Shown here: positions 25,036 to 33,597 of the stretch, one piece after another
Numbering within the stretch: the stretch's first letter is position 1
How the letters are laid out: each line of letters starts with the position of its first letter
Assembly (NCBI RefSeq): GCF_014646815.1
Contig: NZ_BMNZ01000002.1
Location: 434,001 to 498,000, forward strand
Reading direction: 5' to 3'
From: Terrabacter tumescens
GTDB lineage: Bacteria > Actinomycetota > Actinomycetes > Actinomycetales > Dermatophilaceae
Length of the DNA: 64,000 bases
Notes under the pieces: generated by a model
Told to the model about the DNA's origin: nothing
Databases searched by the model: none
What the model saw: the letters and a program-made list of their open reading frames with translations, nothing else
Program-made: the position numbers and the translations under genes

Positions 25036-27090
25036 ATGCGGCCCTCCGGCGTCGCCGAATCGCCTGACCCCTCGCTCAACCCCGCGGACGCGATCGTCGT
25101 CCGGGGACGCGACCCCGCGCTCCTGGCCGCCGCGGTGCGCCGCCTGCTGCCGTCCACGACTCTGTCAGGGCGGGCGGTCGTCCTCGCTCGGCTCTCACCT
25201 CCGACGCCGGCGTCCGCATCGGTGGTGCACGTCGTCGTCGACGCGCTCGTCGAGGCCGGGTGCGAGGTGTCCGTCGCGGGCCAGCTCGCAAGTCGGGACC
25301 GCGACCGCGGGCACCGCTCCGTCGGGGCGCTCGCGCACGCGGCGGGGCTCACCGACCGCACGGAACGGGGGAGGCCGTATGCCGTCCTCGACCTCGCCGA
25401 CGACCTCGTGCCCTCCCCGGGCCCCGCGACGAGCGTCCTCGCCGGGCTGCCGGTGCCGCGGGCGTGGCTCACGGCGGACACCCGCGTCGTCGTGGGGCGT
25501 GCCGTCACCGACCTCGTCGAGACGTATGCCGGGTGCCTCGACACGCTGCTCCGGGCCGTCCCGGAGGTGGCGGGGTGTGAGCCCGCGGACCTCGCCGCCG
25601 AGGTGGCGCGGCACCTCGGCCCGCACCTCGTGGTGCTCGACGCCCTCGACACGAGCGGTGGCGCCGACGGTGGGCGGCTCCCGCAGGTCACCGAGACGGA
25701 CACCGTCGTCGTCGCGAGAGACCCCGTGCTCGCGGACGTCACGCTCGCCGGTCTGCTCGGCGTGGACCGGTCGAGCTCGTCGCTGGTCGAGCGAGCCGTG
25801 ATGCTCCTCGGGGAGCCTGTCGGCCGCGTCGAGGGCGATCTGCAGCCCTTCGCCCCAGTCGCCCACGCCCATCCCCTCGCGGTGAGAGCCGCCCGTCGGT
25901 GTGCCCGCGACGTCCGCCTGGCGCGGGTCCTCAGCGCCGCGACCGGCGGCCCCGACGCCGGATCGGTCACCGCAGACCCCGTGCTCGCCGCCCTGCGACC
26001 GCTCGTGACCGAGGCCGTCCGGGCCGCCGCCGACCCCGTCGGACAGGCGGGACTCGTGGCCTTGCTCGGGCTGGCGTCGACGCTCTCGGCCGGCGGGGAG
26101 GCCTGGGCCGCGACGATGGACAAGTCCAAGGTCGACCGACGGGTGGTCTCCCTGGGCTTCGACCCCGGCGACCACCCGGACGCCGACTACGACGCGCTCC
26201 CCGCCCAGCTCGCCGCCATCGACGCGGTCGTCGACCGGCTGCCGAGGACCAACGACCCGGACGCCCTGCGGTGGTGTCTCGTCGACGGCGCGACCGTCTT
26301 CGAGGTCCGTCGGGTCGTCGCGGCCGACTTCGACGCGTGGGTCGAGCGCGTCGACGTCGCCGAGGGCATCAGCGTCATGGCCGACTACATCGGCGGCCGG
26401 AGGGTGCTCGTCGGCGAGCCCAGTCCCAGTGAGAACCCGGGCGGCTCACGGCAGCGGCAGGCCGAGCGCAACCTCTACCTGCCCCAGCCGAACTACCTGG
26501 CCGCGTGGGGCGGCGAGCCGATCGACGTCTGCAAGATCGAGCTCGTCGAGCGCGGGCCGGACCGCCACCGGCTGCTCTGGCGCACCGTCTCGAGCCCCAA
26601 CGGCTCCGCCACCCACGACGACGGCACCCTCACCTTCGAGCGGACCGGTGACGGTGCCACGCTCGTGACGATCCGCGGCCGTCAGCTGTTCACGCTGCCC
26701 CCGGTGCTCGACGCGGCCGACCTGCCGTCGGTGCCGGAGCTGCACGGCCCCCTCCTGGAGGAGGCCTACCGGCGCTTCTTCACCGCCACCTTCGACAACC
26801 TCGAGGCCTGTTTCGAGGGCCGCGAGCACCGCATCGGCCGTCCTCCGCCGGACCCGTCGGAGCCGCTGCTCACCGAGTCGGTGCGGATGCTCGTCGACGC
26901 CCTCACCTCTCGCCTCGGGGTGGGGGACCAGCAACGTGAGCACGGGACGCCGGCCGCACGGGATGGCGCGCCCGACCCGGCCCTCGACGTGCACGGGTTC
27001 CGGCACGTCCCCGGCCCGCGCAGCCGTGACACCGGCCCGGCAGCTGCGCGTGCCGACGCTGGCTCGATCGACGAGGGGGCGACCTCATGA
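25036..27090 (+). CDS. DUF362-like and SRPBCC fusion protein
   Basis: 684 residues. The N-terminal ~330 residues look like a DUF362 domain: an opening 'A-I-V-V-R-G-R-D', then 'H-V-V-V-D-A-L-V-E-A-G-C-E-V-S-V-A' and internal 'D-T-V-V-V-A-R-D-P-V-L-A-D-V'. The canonical cysteine cluster of ferredoxin-type DUF362 proteins is missing. After a helical linker, residues about 425-605 resemble a START/SRPBCC lipid-binding domain ('D-A-W-V-E-R-V-D-V' to 'Y-R-R-F-F-T-A-T-F-D-N-L-E'). The last ~60 residues are low complexity. ATG 25036 is used. It overlaps the SDR gene by 4 bp. A role in handling a hydrophobic product is an inference. Confidence 0.6.
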   Translation: MRPSGVAESPDPSLNPADAIVVRGRDPALLAAAVRRLLPSTTLSGRAVVLARLSPPTPASASVVHVVVDALVEAGCEVSVAGQLASRDRDRGHRSVGALAHAAGLTDRTERGRPYAVLDLADDLVPSPGPATSVLAGLPVPRAWLTADTRVVVGRAVTDLVETYAGCLDTLLRAVPEVAGCEPADLAAEVARHLGPHLVVLDALDTSGGADGGRLPQVTETDTVVVARDPVLADVTLAGLLGVDRSSSSLVERAVMLLGEPVGRVEGDLQPFAPVAHAHPLAVRAARRCARDVRLARVLSAATGGPDAGSVTADPVLAALRPLVTEAVRAAADPVGQAGLVALLGLASTLSAGGEAWAATMDKSKVDRRVVSLGFDPGDHPDADYDALPAQLAAIDAVVDRLPRTNDPDALRWCLVDGATVFEVRRVVAADFDAWVERVDVAEGISVMADYIGGRRVLVGEPSPSENPGGSRQRQAERNLYLPQPNYLAAWGGEPIDVCKIELVERGPDRHRLLWRTVSSPNGSATHDDGTLTFERTGDGATLVTIRGRQLFTLPPVLDAADLPSVPELHGPLLEEAYRRFFTATFDNLEACFEGREHRIGRPPPDPSEPLLTESVRMLVDALTSRLGVGDQQREHGTPAARDGAPDPALDVHGFRHVPGPRSRDTGPAAARADAGSIDEGATS

Positions 27091-28292
27091 GGGTCGCGGT
27101 CACCGGATCGACGGGGCTGGTCGGCCACCACGTCGTCGCGGCAGCCCTGACCGGCGGCCACGAGGTGGTCGCCGTGACCCGCCCCGGACGCCGGCTGCCC
27201 CAGCGGCTGCTCGCGCTGGGTGAGGTCGGTCAGGCGCGCGCGAGCCTGACCGACCGGGTCTCCCTCGCGCGCGCCTTCGAGGGGGTCGACGCACTGGTGC
27301 ACTGCGCGGCCGTCTACTCCTACGACGCCGCGGCCACCGCGGAGCTCGCCGACGTCAACGTCGCCGGGACCCGCGCCGTGCTCGAGGCGGTTGCCGCAGC
27401 CGGCGTCACCCGCGCCGTCGTCACGAGCTCGGCGGTGACCCGCGGCTCGAGCCTGCAGCCGCTGCCGCGCGACGAGCGCCACCACCTCGGCACCGAGCCC
27501 GCACCGGCGTACTACGCGAGCAAGGTGCGCCAGGAGCAGGCGGCCCTCGACGTCGCCGAGAGCACCGGGCTCGAGGTCGTGCTCGCGCTGCCGACCGTCG
27601 TGCTCGGAGGACCCTACGACCGACTGGGCCCGAGCAACGCCATCGTGCTGCGATACCTCCTCGACCCCACCCGCAGCACGTACCCCGGAGGCTGCAACGT
27701 CGTCGACGCCCGCGACGTGGGTGCGGGTCACGTCACCCTCCTCGAGCGCGGCGAGCCGGGGGAGCGCTACCTCCTCGGCGGCGAGGACGTCTCGTGGCGC
27801 ACGCTGCACGGCCTCGTCGCCGACCTGGCCGGCGTCGGTCAGCCGGTGCTCGAGCTCCCGGCAGGGGCAGCGTGGCTGGCCGCCGGCGCGGCGGAGGCGT
27901 GGGCGCGACTGACGTCGTCATCGCCCTTGTCGACCCGCGAGGAGGCCTCGACCGTCGGGCGCTACTACTGGTACGCCTCCGACCGTGCCCTCGGGATCGG
28001 GTATGCCGCCCGCCCGGCCCGCGAGGCCGTGGCCGCCTCTCTCGCGTGGCTGGCCATCGGGCCGGACCTGCCGCGGTTCGTGCGCGAGTCGCTGCGCCTC
28101 GCCCCGGCGGTGCGGGCCGCCCGTCCGCTCGAGCCCCGGGCCCTCCCCGGTCCCGTGGGTGGCGGGACGGGTTCGGCACCGGGTTCCGAGACCGGGGCCG
28201 AGGGTGGTGACCCGAGCTCCGGCCGGCCGCTCACTCCTCGACGACGACCGCCACGTCCAGCTCCGCCTCGACGCCGCCCGTCACGAGGATGA
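27087..28292 (+). CDS. NAD(P)-dependent epimerase/dehydratase-type SDR
   Basis: 401 residues. Extended SDR: Rossmann 'V-T-G-S-T-G-L-V-G-H-H' near residue 8, 'C-A-A-V-Y-S-Y' and 'V-T-S-S-A-V-T-R', and catalytic Y-x-x-x-K in 'P-A-Y-Y-A-S-K'. Overall it resembles dihydroflavonol-reductase/3-beta-HSD-like members that reduce or oxidise hydroxyl groups on hydrophobic substrates. Coupled to the DUF362-SRPBCC gene by a 4-bp overlap. Its Pro/Arg-rich tail overlaps the convergent phasin-like gene by 62 bp, so an earlier natural stop in relatives should be checked. Confidence 0.75.
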   Translation: MRVAVTGSTGLVGHHVVAAALTGGHEVVAVTRPGRRLPQRLLALGEVGQARASLTDRVSLARAFEGVDALVHCAAVYSYDAAATAELADVNVAGTRAVLEAVAAAGVTRAVVTSSAVTRGSSLQPLPRDERHHLGTEPAPAYYASKVRQEQAALDVAESTGLEVVLALPTVVLGGPYDRLGPSNAIVLRYLLDPTRSTYPGGCNVVDARDVGAGHVTLLERGEPGERYLLGGEDVSWRTLHGLVADLAGVGQPVLELPAGAAWLAAGAAEAWARLTSSSPLSTREEASTVGRYYWYASDRALGIGYAARPAREAVAASLAWLAIGPDLPRFVRESLRLAPAVRAARPLEPRALPGPVGGGTGSAPGSETGAEGGDPSSGRPLTPRRRPPRPAPPRRRPSRG

Positions 28293-29106
28293 CCCCCTCG
28301 TAGCGCTCACCGGGACGCACCACGTCGGACTTGAGGTCCACCTCGAGCAGGACGTCGTGCTCGGAGCCGGCCGGGATGGTGACGCCGTCGGGGTCCAGCC
28401 GCAGCTCGAGCTCGACATGACGCCCCGAGTCGGGTTGCAGCCGTCCGGCCGAGAGCAGCACCTTGCGGGCGCGCGGGTGGGCGTTCGACAGCGTGACCCG
28501 GCCCGTCGCCGTGTCTCCCGGACGCCCGTGCAGGGTCACGGCTGCTCTGCCCGCGACGGCGCCGGTGTCCGCGTGCGCTTCGGCTGCGCCCGATTCCGCT
28601 GCAGGCCTGGTGATGACGACGTCCGACTGCTCGTCGGCATCGCCAGGATCACCGAGGTCGCCGGCATCGCCGGCACCGTGACGGTCACCGTCCCGGTGTG
28701 CAGCGTGCGATGGCGGCCCAGGTGCAGGCCCGCGCCCCGTCCCGGCTCGCGTCCCGGTCCGAGTTTCGGCGCGAGTCCCGGCTTGCGTCCCTGCCCGGGC
28801 CCCGGACCGCGTCGCAGAACGGGTGTCTGCGATGACCCGGGCCATGCTGCGGCTGCCGATGGCGACGAGGCTGCCGGCCACGTCGAGCCCGAGCTCACCG
28901 ACGTCCTTCCAGTAGCGGGCGCCCTCGCGGCTGACCGCCTCGACCCAGGCCCGCCCCGCCGTGGTCGGGTCCACCTCGGAGGTCAGCGTGGCCCGACCCA
29001 GCTCGATCGACTGCCGCGCGAAGTCCGCCTGCGCCGACCAGGCGTCGCGCGCCAGCTCGGTGATGCGGGCGAGCATCTCGTCCTGGCCCCTCGCGTTCGA
29101 CGACAT
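28231..29106 (-). CDS. Phasin-like protein with C-terminal Ig-like domain
   Basis: 291 residues. The N-terminal ~92 residues are amphipathic helices like a phasin coat protein: 'R-I-T-E-L-A-R-D-A-W-S-A-Q-A-D-F-A-R-Q-S' then 'L-V-A-I-G-S-R-S-M'. Residues 95-130 are a Gly-Thr-Arg-Ala repeat and 130-185 a His/Asp-rich spacer. Residues about 186-291 form a beta-sandwich ('L-H-G-R-P-G-D-T-A-T-G-R-V-T-L-S-N'). This is the alpha-galactosidase-NEW3/COG1470 type seen in the next two proteins. It is the last gene of the five-gene operon, 11 bp downstream of 29118. I infer a role coating a granule or membrane. Confidence 0.55.
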   Translation of the reverse strand: MSSNARGQDEMLARITELARDAWSAQADFARQSIELGRATLTSEVDPTTAGRAWVEAVSREGARYWKDVGELGLDVAGSLVAIGSRSMARVIADTRSATRSGARAGTQAGTRAETRTGTRAGTGRGPAPGPPSHAAHRDGDRHGAGDAGDLGDPGDADEQSDVVITRPAAESGAAEAHADTGAVAGRAAVTLHGRPGDTATGRVTLSNAHPRARKVLLSAGRLQPDSGRHVELELRLDPDGVTIPAGSEHDVLLEVDLKSDVVRPGERYEGVILVTGGVEAELDVAVVVEE

Positions 29107-29117
29107 CACATGCCTCC

Positions 29118-30116
29118 TCAGCAGCAGCCGCAGTCGCAGCCGGCCTGCACCGGGTCGCACCGCGACGGACTCACGACGACAGCCACGCGCAGCGGCCGCG
29201 AGCACCCCTCGAAGCGCACGTCGGCGTAGGCGCACGCGCACGCGTCGAGGTCGCCCGGCAGACGGCCCTGACCCATCCCCACATGGGTGTCGAGCGCGAC
29301 GTCGGAGCCCTCCTTCTCGTCCGGACCGGCGGCATCGGATCCCTTGCCGCCACCTTGGCCACCTTCGCCACCTTGCCCGTCTCCGCCGTCACCGCCCTGG
29401 CCGGCGGTGGTCGTGACGCCGATGACGAGCCGCACGATGCGGTCCTCGCACGGCGCGAGGGTGACTTGCTCCTCCTCGAGCACCGCGACGACGGCGAGGT
29501 CGGTGTCGGTGCCCACGTGCCAGGGGCCCACCGCCAGCGTGACCGGGCGCTCGCGGCGCCAGGCGTTGTGCAGGGCCAGCGGGATGATCCGCCGCTCGCC
29601 GACGCGCGTGCGGACGACGACGTCCGCGTCGGGCACGCAGCAGTCGCAGGCGTCCCGGCAGCCGCACGCCGAGCCGTGGTGGCCGTGGCGCTCGTGATCG
29701 TGATGGTCGTGACCTTCATGCTCGTGAGCGTGGTCGTGGTGGTCGTGATGGTCGTGTCCCTGGTCGCCGCACCCGCACCCGCACCCGCATCCGCCACCAC
29801 AGCCACCGTCACAGCCGTGCCGGTCGGCCCCGCAGCCACAGTCGTCAGGTCCGGTGTGGCGGCCGTGGTCATGGTGTTCGTGGTGGTGTTCGTGGTCGTG
29901 GTGATGGTCGTGGTGATGGGCTCCGTGGTCGTGGGCGGGGCGGGAGCGCTGCTGCCCCCACGCCGGCCACGGGGAACTGGGGCCCGCGCTGCTGCCGCCC
30001 ATGAAGGGCGCGGTCATCTCGTCCCAGAGCGACTGCGAGGCGTCGGTCCACTGCTGGACGGCGTCGACCCAGCCGGTCCGCAACGAGGTGAACAGGTCTG
30101 GCGTGGAGGTGCTCAT
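29118..30116 (-). CDS. His/Cys-rich metal-binding protein
   Basis: 332 residues. Residues 1-40 form a phasin-like amphipathic helix ('G-W-V-D-A-V-Q-Q-W-T'). Then come a His/Asp tract (62-87), a Cys/Gly tract (93-117), a second His tract (120-147) and C-x-C pairs (151-160). A beta-sandwich follows ('I-I-P-L-A-L-H-N-A-W-R-R'). After a Gly/Glu linker a second Cys-rich end is found (D-A-C-A-C-A ... D-C-G-C-C). This composition predicts binding of Zn, Ni, Cu or Fe. Its start overlaps the stop of the next gene upstream by 4 bp (ATGA). Not a known metallothionein or HypB/UreE. Function unknown. Confidence 0.6.
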   Translation of the reverse strand: MSTSTPDLFTSLRTGWVDAVQQWTDASQSLWDEMTAPFMGGSSAGPSSPWPAWGQQRSRPAHDHGAHHHDHHHDHEHHHEHHDHGRHTGPDDCGCGADRHGCDGGCGGGCGCGCGCGDQGHDHHDHHDHAHEHEGHDHHDHERHGHHGSACGCRDACDCCVPDADVVVRTRVGERRIIPLALHNAWRRERPVTLAVGPWHVGTDTDLAVVAVLEEEQVTLAPCEDRIVRLVIGVTTTAGQGGDGGDGQGGEGGQGGGKGSDAAGPDEKEGSDVALDTHVGMGQGRLPGDLDACACAYADVRFEGCSRPLRVAVVVSPSRCDPVQAGCDCGCC

Positions 30117-30823
30117 GACTTCGACTCCGATCGGTCTCGCGGAAGGATGACGACGTCCAGGTCGGCGACGCCGACGGGGACGGACGCGGTGTGTCGCCGG
30201 GCGGGGTCGAGGCCGGGCGGGACCTCGAGCCGGGCGGCGAGGGTGACGGTCTGGCCGGGCTCGACGACCCCGGGGGCGTCGAGCGCGAGGACGACGTCGG
30301 GGCCGGGATCCGGGCCACCGTCGTCGGTGCGGGCCTTCGTGAGTGCAGCAAGCGGCATACGCACGTTGCCCGTGTTGGTGACGACGAGGGTCACGTCCTG
30401 GCTGCCCTCGACGGCGAGGACGCGGCGGGGGCTCAGGTCGAGCGCGAGGTGGGGTGCCACGTCGACGACGACGGGTCGGCGCACCCCGCCGAGCTCCATC
30501 TCGGCCTCATGCCGACCCGGTGGGGTGCGGGCGGGGAGGGGCACGACGACCGGGACCTCGACCGTGTGGCCCCGCGGGATGATGGCGCTCGCCGCGCCCG
30601 TGACCACCTCACCGCCGAGGTGCAGGGTCGGGCGTCGGACGACGAGCCGGTCCGCCGAGACGTTCTCGACGGTCACGGTGGTCGTGAGCCGCCCCGGAGG
30701 CCCTGCGAGCACGATCGCGTCGTCCGGCTCCGCCGCGGGTGGTCGCCGGCGGGAGGGGCGGGACGGGCGGGCGGGTGACGAGGCGGCCTTCGTGGTGGCC
30801 GGCTTGCGTCGTGGGGTCGGCAT
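30113..30823 (-). CDS. Two-domain Ig-like (COG1470/NEW3-type) protein
   Basis: 236 residues. The first 32 residues are Lys/Arg/Pro/Ala-rich and disordered, with no signal peptide. Two beta-sandwich domains follow (about 38-125 and 128-228), each with the 'T-V-x-N-V/T' strand and 'V-x-x-P-x-x-L-x-P-G-x-H' or 'V-E-P-G-Q-T-V-T-L' edge that marks NEW3/CARDB-like domains. Without a signal peptide it probably works inside the cell, which is unusual for this fold. It overlaps the His/Cys-rich gene by 4 bp and starts 11 bp after the 'xDSTSKL' gene stop. Confidence 0.6.
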   Translation of the reverse strand: MPTPRRKPATTKAASSPARPSRPSRRRPPAAEPDDAIVLAGPPGRLTTTVTVENVSADRLVVRRPTLHLGGEVVTGAASAIIPRGHTVEVPVVVPLPARTPPGRHEAEMELGGVRRPVVVDVAPHLALDLSPRRVLAVEGSQDVTLVVTNTGNVRMPLAALTKARTDDGGPDPGPDVVLALDAPGVVEPGQTVTLAARLEVPPGLDPARRHTASVPVGVADLDVVILPRDRSESKS

Positions 30824-30834
30824 GGCGGCGTCCT

Positions 30835-31293
30835 CTACAGGTCGATGACGACGGGGCCGCTGGGGACGGGGCGCACGTGAGTCGACGTGCGGCCGCGTAC
30901 CGTGACGGCGAAGACCTCGAGGCCGAGCACCGACCAGCTCCACTGCTGCTCGTAGGGCGTCGACACCTCCGTCGGCGGCGGTGGGGCGAGCTCGAGACGC
31001 ACGCACGAGTCGAGGGCGACGGGTCTCAGGTCGACGACCGACGCCGAGTCGATCTTCGAGGTAGTGTCGACGGCCGAGGTCGAGTCCAGCTTGGCGGTCG
31101 AGTCGAGCTTCGAGGTCGAGTCGACGGTCGTCGTCACCGGCGCGAGCGCGACCTTCGAGTCGGTGTGCACCGTGTTGTCGCCAGCGAGGGTCAGCTTCAT
31201 GTCGTCGAGACCGGCGAGCTGGCTCGTGACGTCGGCCGTGACGTCGCTGTTGACGCTGCCGCTCAGCGCGGTGTCGATCGAGTAGGTGGCCAT
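30835..31293 (-). CDS. Short repeat protein ('xDSTSKL' repeats, DSCV-LELAP motif)
   Basis: 152 residues. The N-terminal half alternates Val/Asp/Thr with short repeats such as V-D-S-T-S-K-L, D-S-T-A-K-L, V-D-T-T-S-K-I, which could form a beta-solenoid. The C-terminal half has D-S-C-V-R-L-E-L-A-P-P-P-P-T, then 'Y-E-Q-Q-W-S-W-S-V-L-G-L-E-V-F-A-V-T'. I know no characterised family with these features. TGATG joins its start to the propeller gene stop, so translation is coupled. It has no signal peptide or membrane helix. Confidence 0.55.
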   Translation of the reverse strand: MATYSIDTALSGSVNSDVTADVTSQLAGLDDMKLTLAGDNTVHTDSKVALAPVTTTVDSTSKLDSTAKLDSTSAVDTTSKIDSASVVDLRPVALDSCVRLELAPPPPTEVSTPYEQQWSWSVLGLEVFAVTVRGRTSTHVRPVPSGPVVIDL

Positions 31294-32576
31294 CAGTGCT
31301 CTCCTGACTGGGCGGTGCGCGGTGGGTCGGGCGGTGGGCCGGGCGGTGTTGCGAGAGGTGCCTCGGGGCTGACGAGGTAGGAGTGGTGGAAGCCGAGCCG
31401 GGGGTCGGCCCAGTCCGACAGGCCGGGGTCGATCTCCCCGAGCTCCGGCATGACGATGCGGTCGCGCAGCTCCAGCGACGGGTAGTCGTAGACGCTGATG
31501 TGGTTCTGCCCCCGGTTGGCCGTGAAGAGCAGCGTCTGGTCGGCCGAGAGCTGGCACGCGTAGATGCCGTCGATGAGCGAGCCGCGGCTCACCCGGAACG
31601 ACTCGGCGAAGAGGTTGGCGTTGCCGACGACGTTGGCCCGCATGAAGGACTCGGCAAGCGTGTTGAGCGACTGTCGCGGGTAGGCCCACGACTCGAGGGC
31701 TCCCGGGTGCTCGTCGACGAGACGGTGGTGGGTCATCGTCTCGAGGTCGACGAGGACGACCGTGTGGCTGCCCCCGGTGCAGAAGATGAGCTCGCTGTCC
31801 GAGATCGTCACGTCCGAGTTGATGTGCGCGGGCACGTCGCGGTCGGCGACCCAGTGGCGCAGGACCTGGCCGTGCTCGGCGTCGATCTCGAACGCATACT
31901 GCCTCAGCCACGCCATGCCCCAGTGCGCGTAGTCCGTCCGGTCGGCGGGGTGCACCCGGAAGGACACGGCATAGAAGACGTCGAGCACCGGGTGGCACAC
32001 GACGTGCCAGCACGTCGTCGGCAGCGTCACCGTGCGCACCTCGCCCGAGACGGTGTCGAGGATGCCGACCTCGCGGGCCTCGCTGCGCGATGGGTGGTCC
32101 ATGCCCCCGTAGACGACGTAGCGGCCCGACGCGGTGCGCTTCATCGCGTGCGGCACCTTGAGCCCGTGCGGGGCCAGGACCTCGGCCTTGGTGAGGCGGT
32201 TGACGTCGAAGCTCCACAGGTGCTCGCCGATCGCGGTGACGAACGTCGTGTCGTCGAGCCACACGAGGTGGGTGCTGCCCTTGATGGTCGTGTCGGGCAC
32301 CTCGAAGCGCAGCGTCGAGACCCGGTCGACCTCCTCGAGGGTGGCGAGGTCGTAGAAGAGCAGATGCTGACCGGTGTTGCCCAGGAAGCCGATCCGCCGG
32401 CTCGGGTCGACGCTCGGGGCGTGGCCGCCGGACGCACCGTGGAAGTAGCTGACCTTGTAGGAGTGGTCGCCGGTCACGGGGTCGTAGCGGAACAGGCACA
32501 CGCCGGCCCTACCCTCGAGGCCGTTCAGCCCGTTCCCGTCGAGGGCGACGTGGAACGCGTAGGGGTAGTCACGCAT
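31293..32576 (-). CDS. Beta-propeller-like protein, first gene of the five-gene operon
   Basis: 427 residues. Repeating strand patterns (V-S-Y-F-H-G-A..., L-L-F-Y-D-L-A-T-L-E-E-V, V-V-L-V-D-L-E-T-M, I-S-V-Y-D-Y-P-S-L-E) occur roughly every 45-60 residues. A W-x-V-H/F-C-T-G-G pattern and many His/Asp loops fit a six- or seven-bladed propeller. No signal peptide. Enzymes with this fold often bind metals or lipidic substrates, but no catalytic set is identified. It diverges from the UbiA gene across 123 bp, so both clusters could share control. It is the first gene of the transcript to 28231. Confidence 0.55.
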   Translation of the reverse strand: MRDYPYAFHVALDGNGLNGLEGRAGVCLFRYDPVTGDHSYKVSYFHGASGGHAPSVDPSRRIGFLGNTGQHLLFYDLATLEEVDRVSTLRFEVPDTTIKGSTHLVWLDDTTFVTAIGEHLWSFDVNRLTKAEVLAPHGLKVPHAMKRTASGRYVVYGGMDHPSRSEAREVGILDTVSGEVRTVTLPTTCWHVVCHPVLDVFYAVSFRVHPADRTDYAHWGMAWLRQYAFEIDAEHGQVLRHWVADRDVPAHINSDVTISDSELIFCTGGSHTVVLVDLETMTHHRLVDEHPGALESWAYPRQSLNTLAESFMRANVVGNANLFAESFRVSRGSLIDGIYACQLSADQTLLFTANRGQNHISVYDYPSLELRDRIVMPELGEIDPGLSDWADPRLGFHHSYLVSPEAPLATPPGPPPDPPRTAQSGEH

Positions 32577-32687
32577 CGGCAGCCCCGACTGCTTCGGTTC
32601 CGCGGATCCGGCGCACGGTCGTCACGCCGACTCCTCAGGCTAGCGCCGGGCCGTAGGGGCCTGTCGGGAAACGGGGGATCCGCGCCG

Positions 32688-32699
32688 TAGGCTCGGCGC
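32688..32699 (+). promoter_or_regulatory. Leaderless promoter -10 (TAGGCT)
   Basis: TAGGCT at 32688-32693 and a 6-nt spacer precede the GTG start of the UbiA gene. Confidence 0.55.
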
Positions 32700-33515
32700 G
32701 TGCCGGTCGGGCGAGGGAGAGCGACGCTGCAGGGTCTGGCGCTCGCGTGCCATCCCGGCCCCACCGTCGCCGTCACCGTCCTCACGGGGCTGCTCGCGGC
32801 GTCGACCGGGCACACAGCTGCACGCGGGCTGCTCGTGACCGCAGCGGTGCTCACGGGCCAGCTGTCCATCGGCTGGAGCAACGACCTGCTCGACGCCTCC
32901 CGGGACCGGGCCGTCGGGCGCGCCGACAAGCCGATCGCGCGGGGCGCCGTGCCCGAGCGGACGGTGCGGGCCGCCACGGCGGCTGCCCTCGTCGCCACCA
33001 CCGTCCTGTCGCTGGCGTGCGGCCTGGCCTCCGGCCTCGTCCACCTCCTGCTCGGCGTCGCGTCGGGCTGGGCCTACAACGTGTGGTTCAAGCGGTCCGT
33101 GCTCTCCCCGCTGCCGTATGCCGTCGCCTTCGCCGCGCTGCCCGCGGTCGTCACGCTCGCGCTGCCGGAGCCGGTGTGGCCAGCACCCTGGGTCATGGTG
33201 ACCGGGGCGCTCCTCGGGGTCGGCGCCCACCTGCTCAACGCCCTGCCCGACCTCGCCGACGACGAGGCCACCGGCGTCCACGGCCTGCCGCAGCGGCTGG
33301 GTGGCCGGACCGTGCGGTGGCTCGCGCCCGCCGTGCTGCTCGCCGGGACCGTTGTGGCCGCGACCGGGCCCGGCATCGACGCGGCGGGGGTGCTGCTCCT
33401 CGGGGCCTGCACGGTGCTGGCCGCCGTGGCGGTGCTGGAGCGGGGACGGCTCCCGTTCGTGGCGGCGGTCGGCATCGCGCTCGTCAACGTCGTGGCCCTC
33501 GTCGTCCGCCGCTGA
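32700..33515 (+). CDS. UbiA-family prenyltransferase
   Basis: 271 residues with GTG start. The first Asp-rich motif is N-D-L-L-D-A-S-R-D followed by 'D-K-P-I-A-R-G'; the second is 'D-L-A-D-D-E-A-T'. Eight to nine hydrophobic helices span the protein. UbiA enzymes transfer a prenyl diphosphate chain to an aromatic acceptor in the membrane, as in quinone biosynthesis. Sitting beside a type III PKS and an IPP isomerase, it may prenylate the PKS product. Acceptor and chain length are unknown. Confidence 0.85.
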   Translation: MPVGRGRATLQGLALACHPGPTVAVTVLTGLLAASTGHTAARGLLVTAAVLTGQLSIGWSNDLLDASRDRAVGRADKPIARGAVPERTVRAATAAALVATTVLSLACGLASGLVHLLLGVASGWAYNVWFKRSVLSPLPYAVAFAALPAVVTLALPEPVWPAPWVMVTGALLGVGAHLLNALPDLADDEATGVHGLPQRLGGRTVRWLAPAVLLAGTVVAATGPGIDAAGVLLLGACTVLAAVAVLERGRLPFVAAVGIALVNVVALVVRR

Positions 33516-33584
33516 GCCGAGCGACGGCCGTGACAGGTGGCGAAGGGTGTCCAGCGTCATGACGTCACCCCGCCACGATCGGCC

Positions 33585-33597
33585 TAGGGTGGGCAGG
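33585..33597 (+). promoter_or_regulatory. Leaderless promoter -10 (TAGGGT)
   Basis: TAGGGT at 33585-33590 plus 7 nt precede GTG 33598. This favours GTG 33598 over the ATG at 33559 that would add 13 residues. Confidence 0.55.

Noticed and set aside
29283-30848. Plus-strand frame with Val/Thr/Ala runs opposite the His/Cys protein
   Set aside because: Arises from complement of CAC/GAC-rich His coding; no RBS, and a strongly coupled minus-strand operon occupies the locus.
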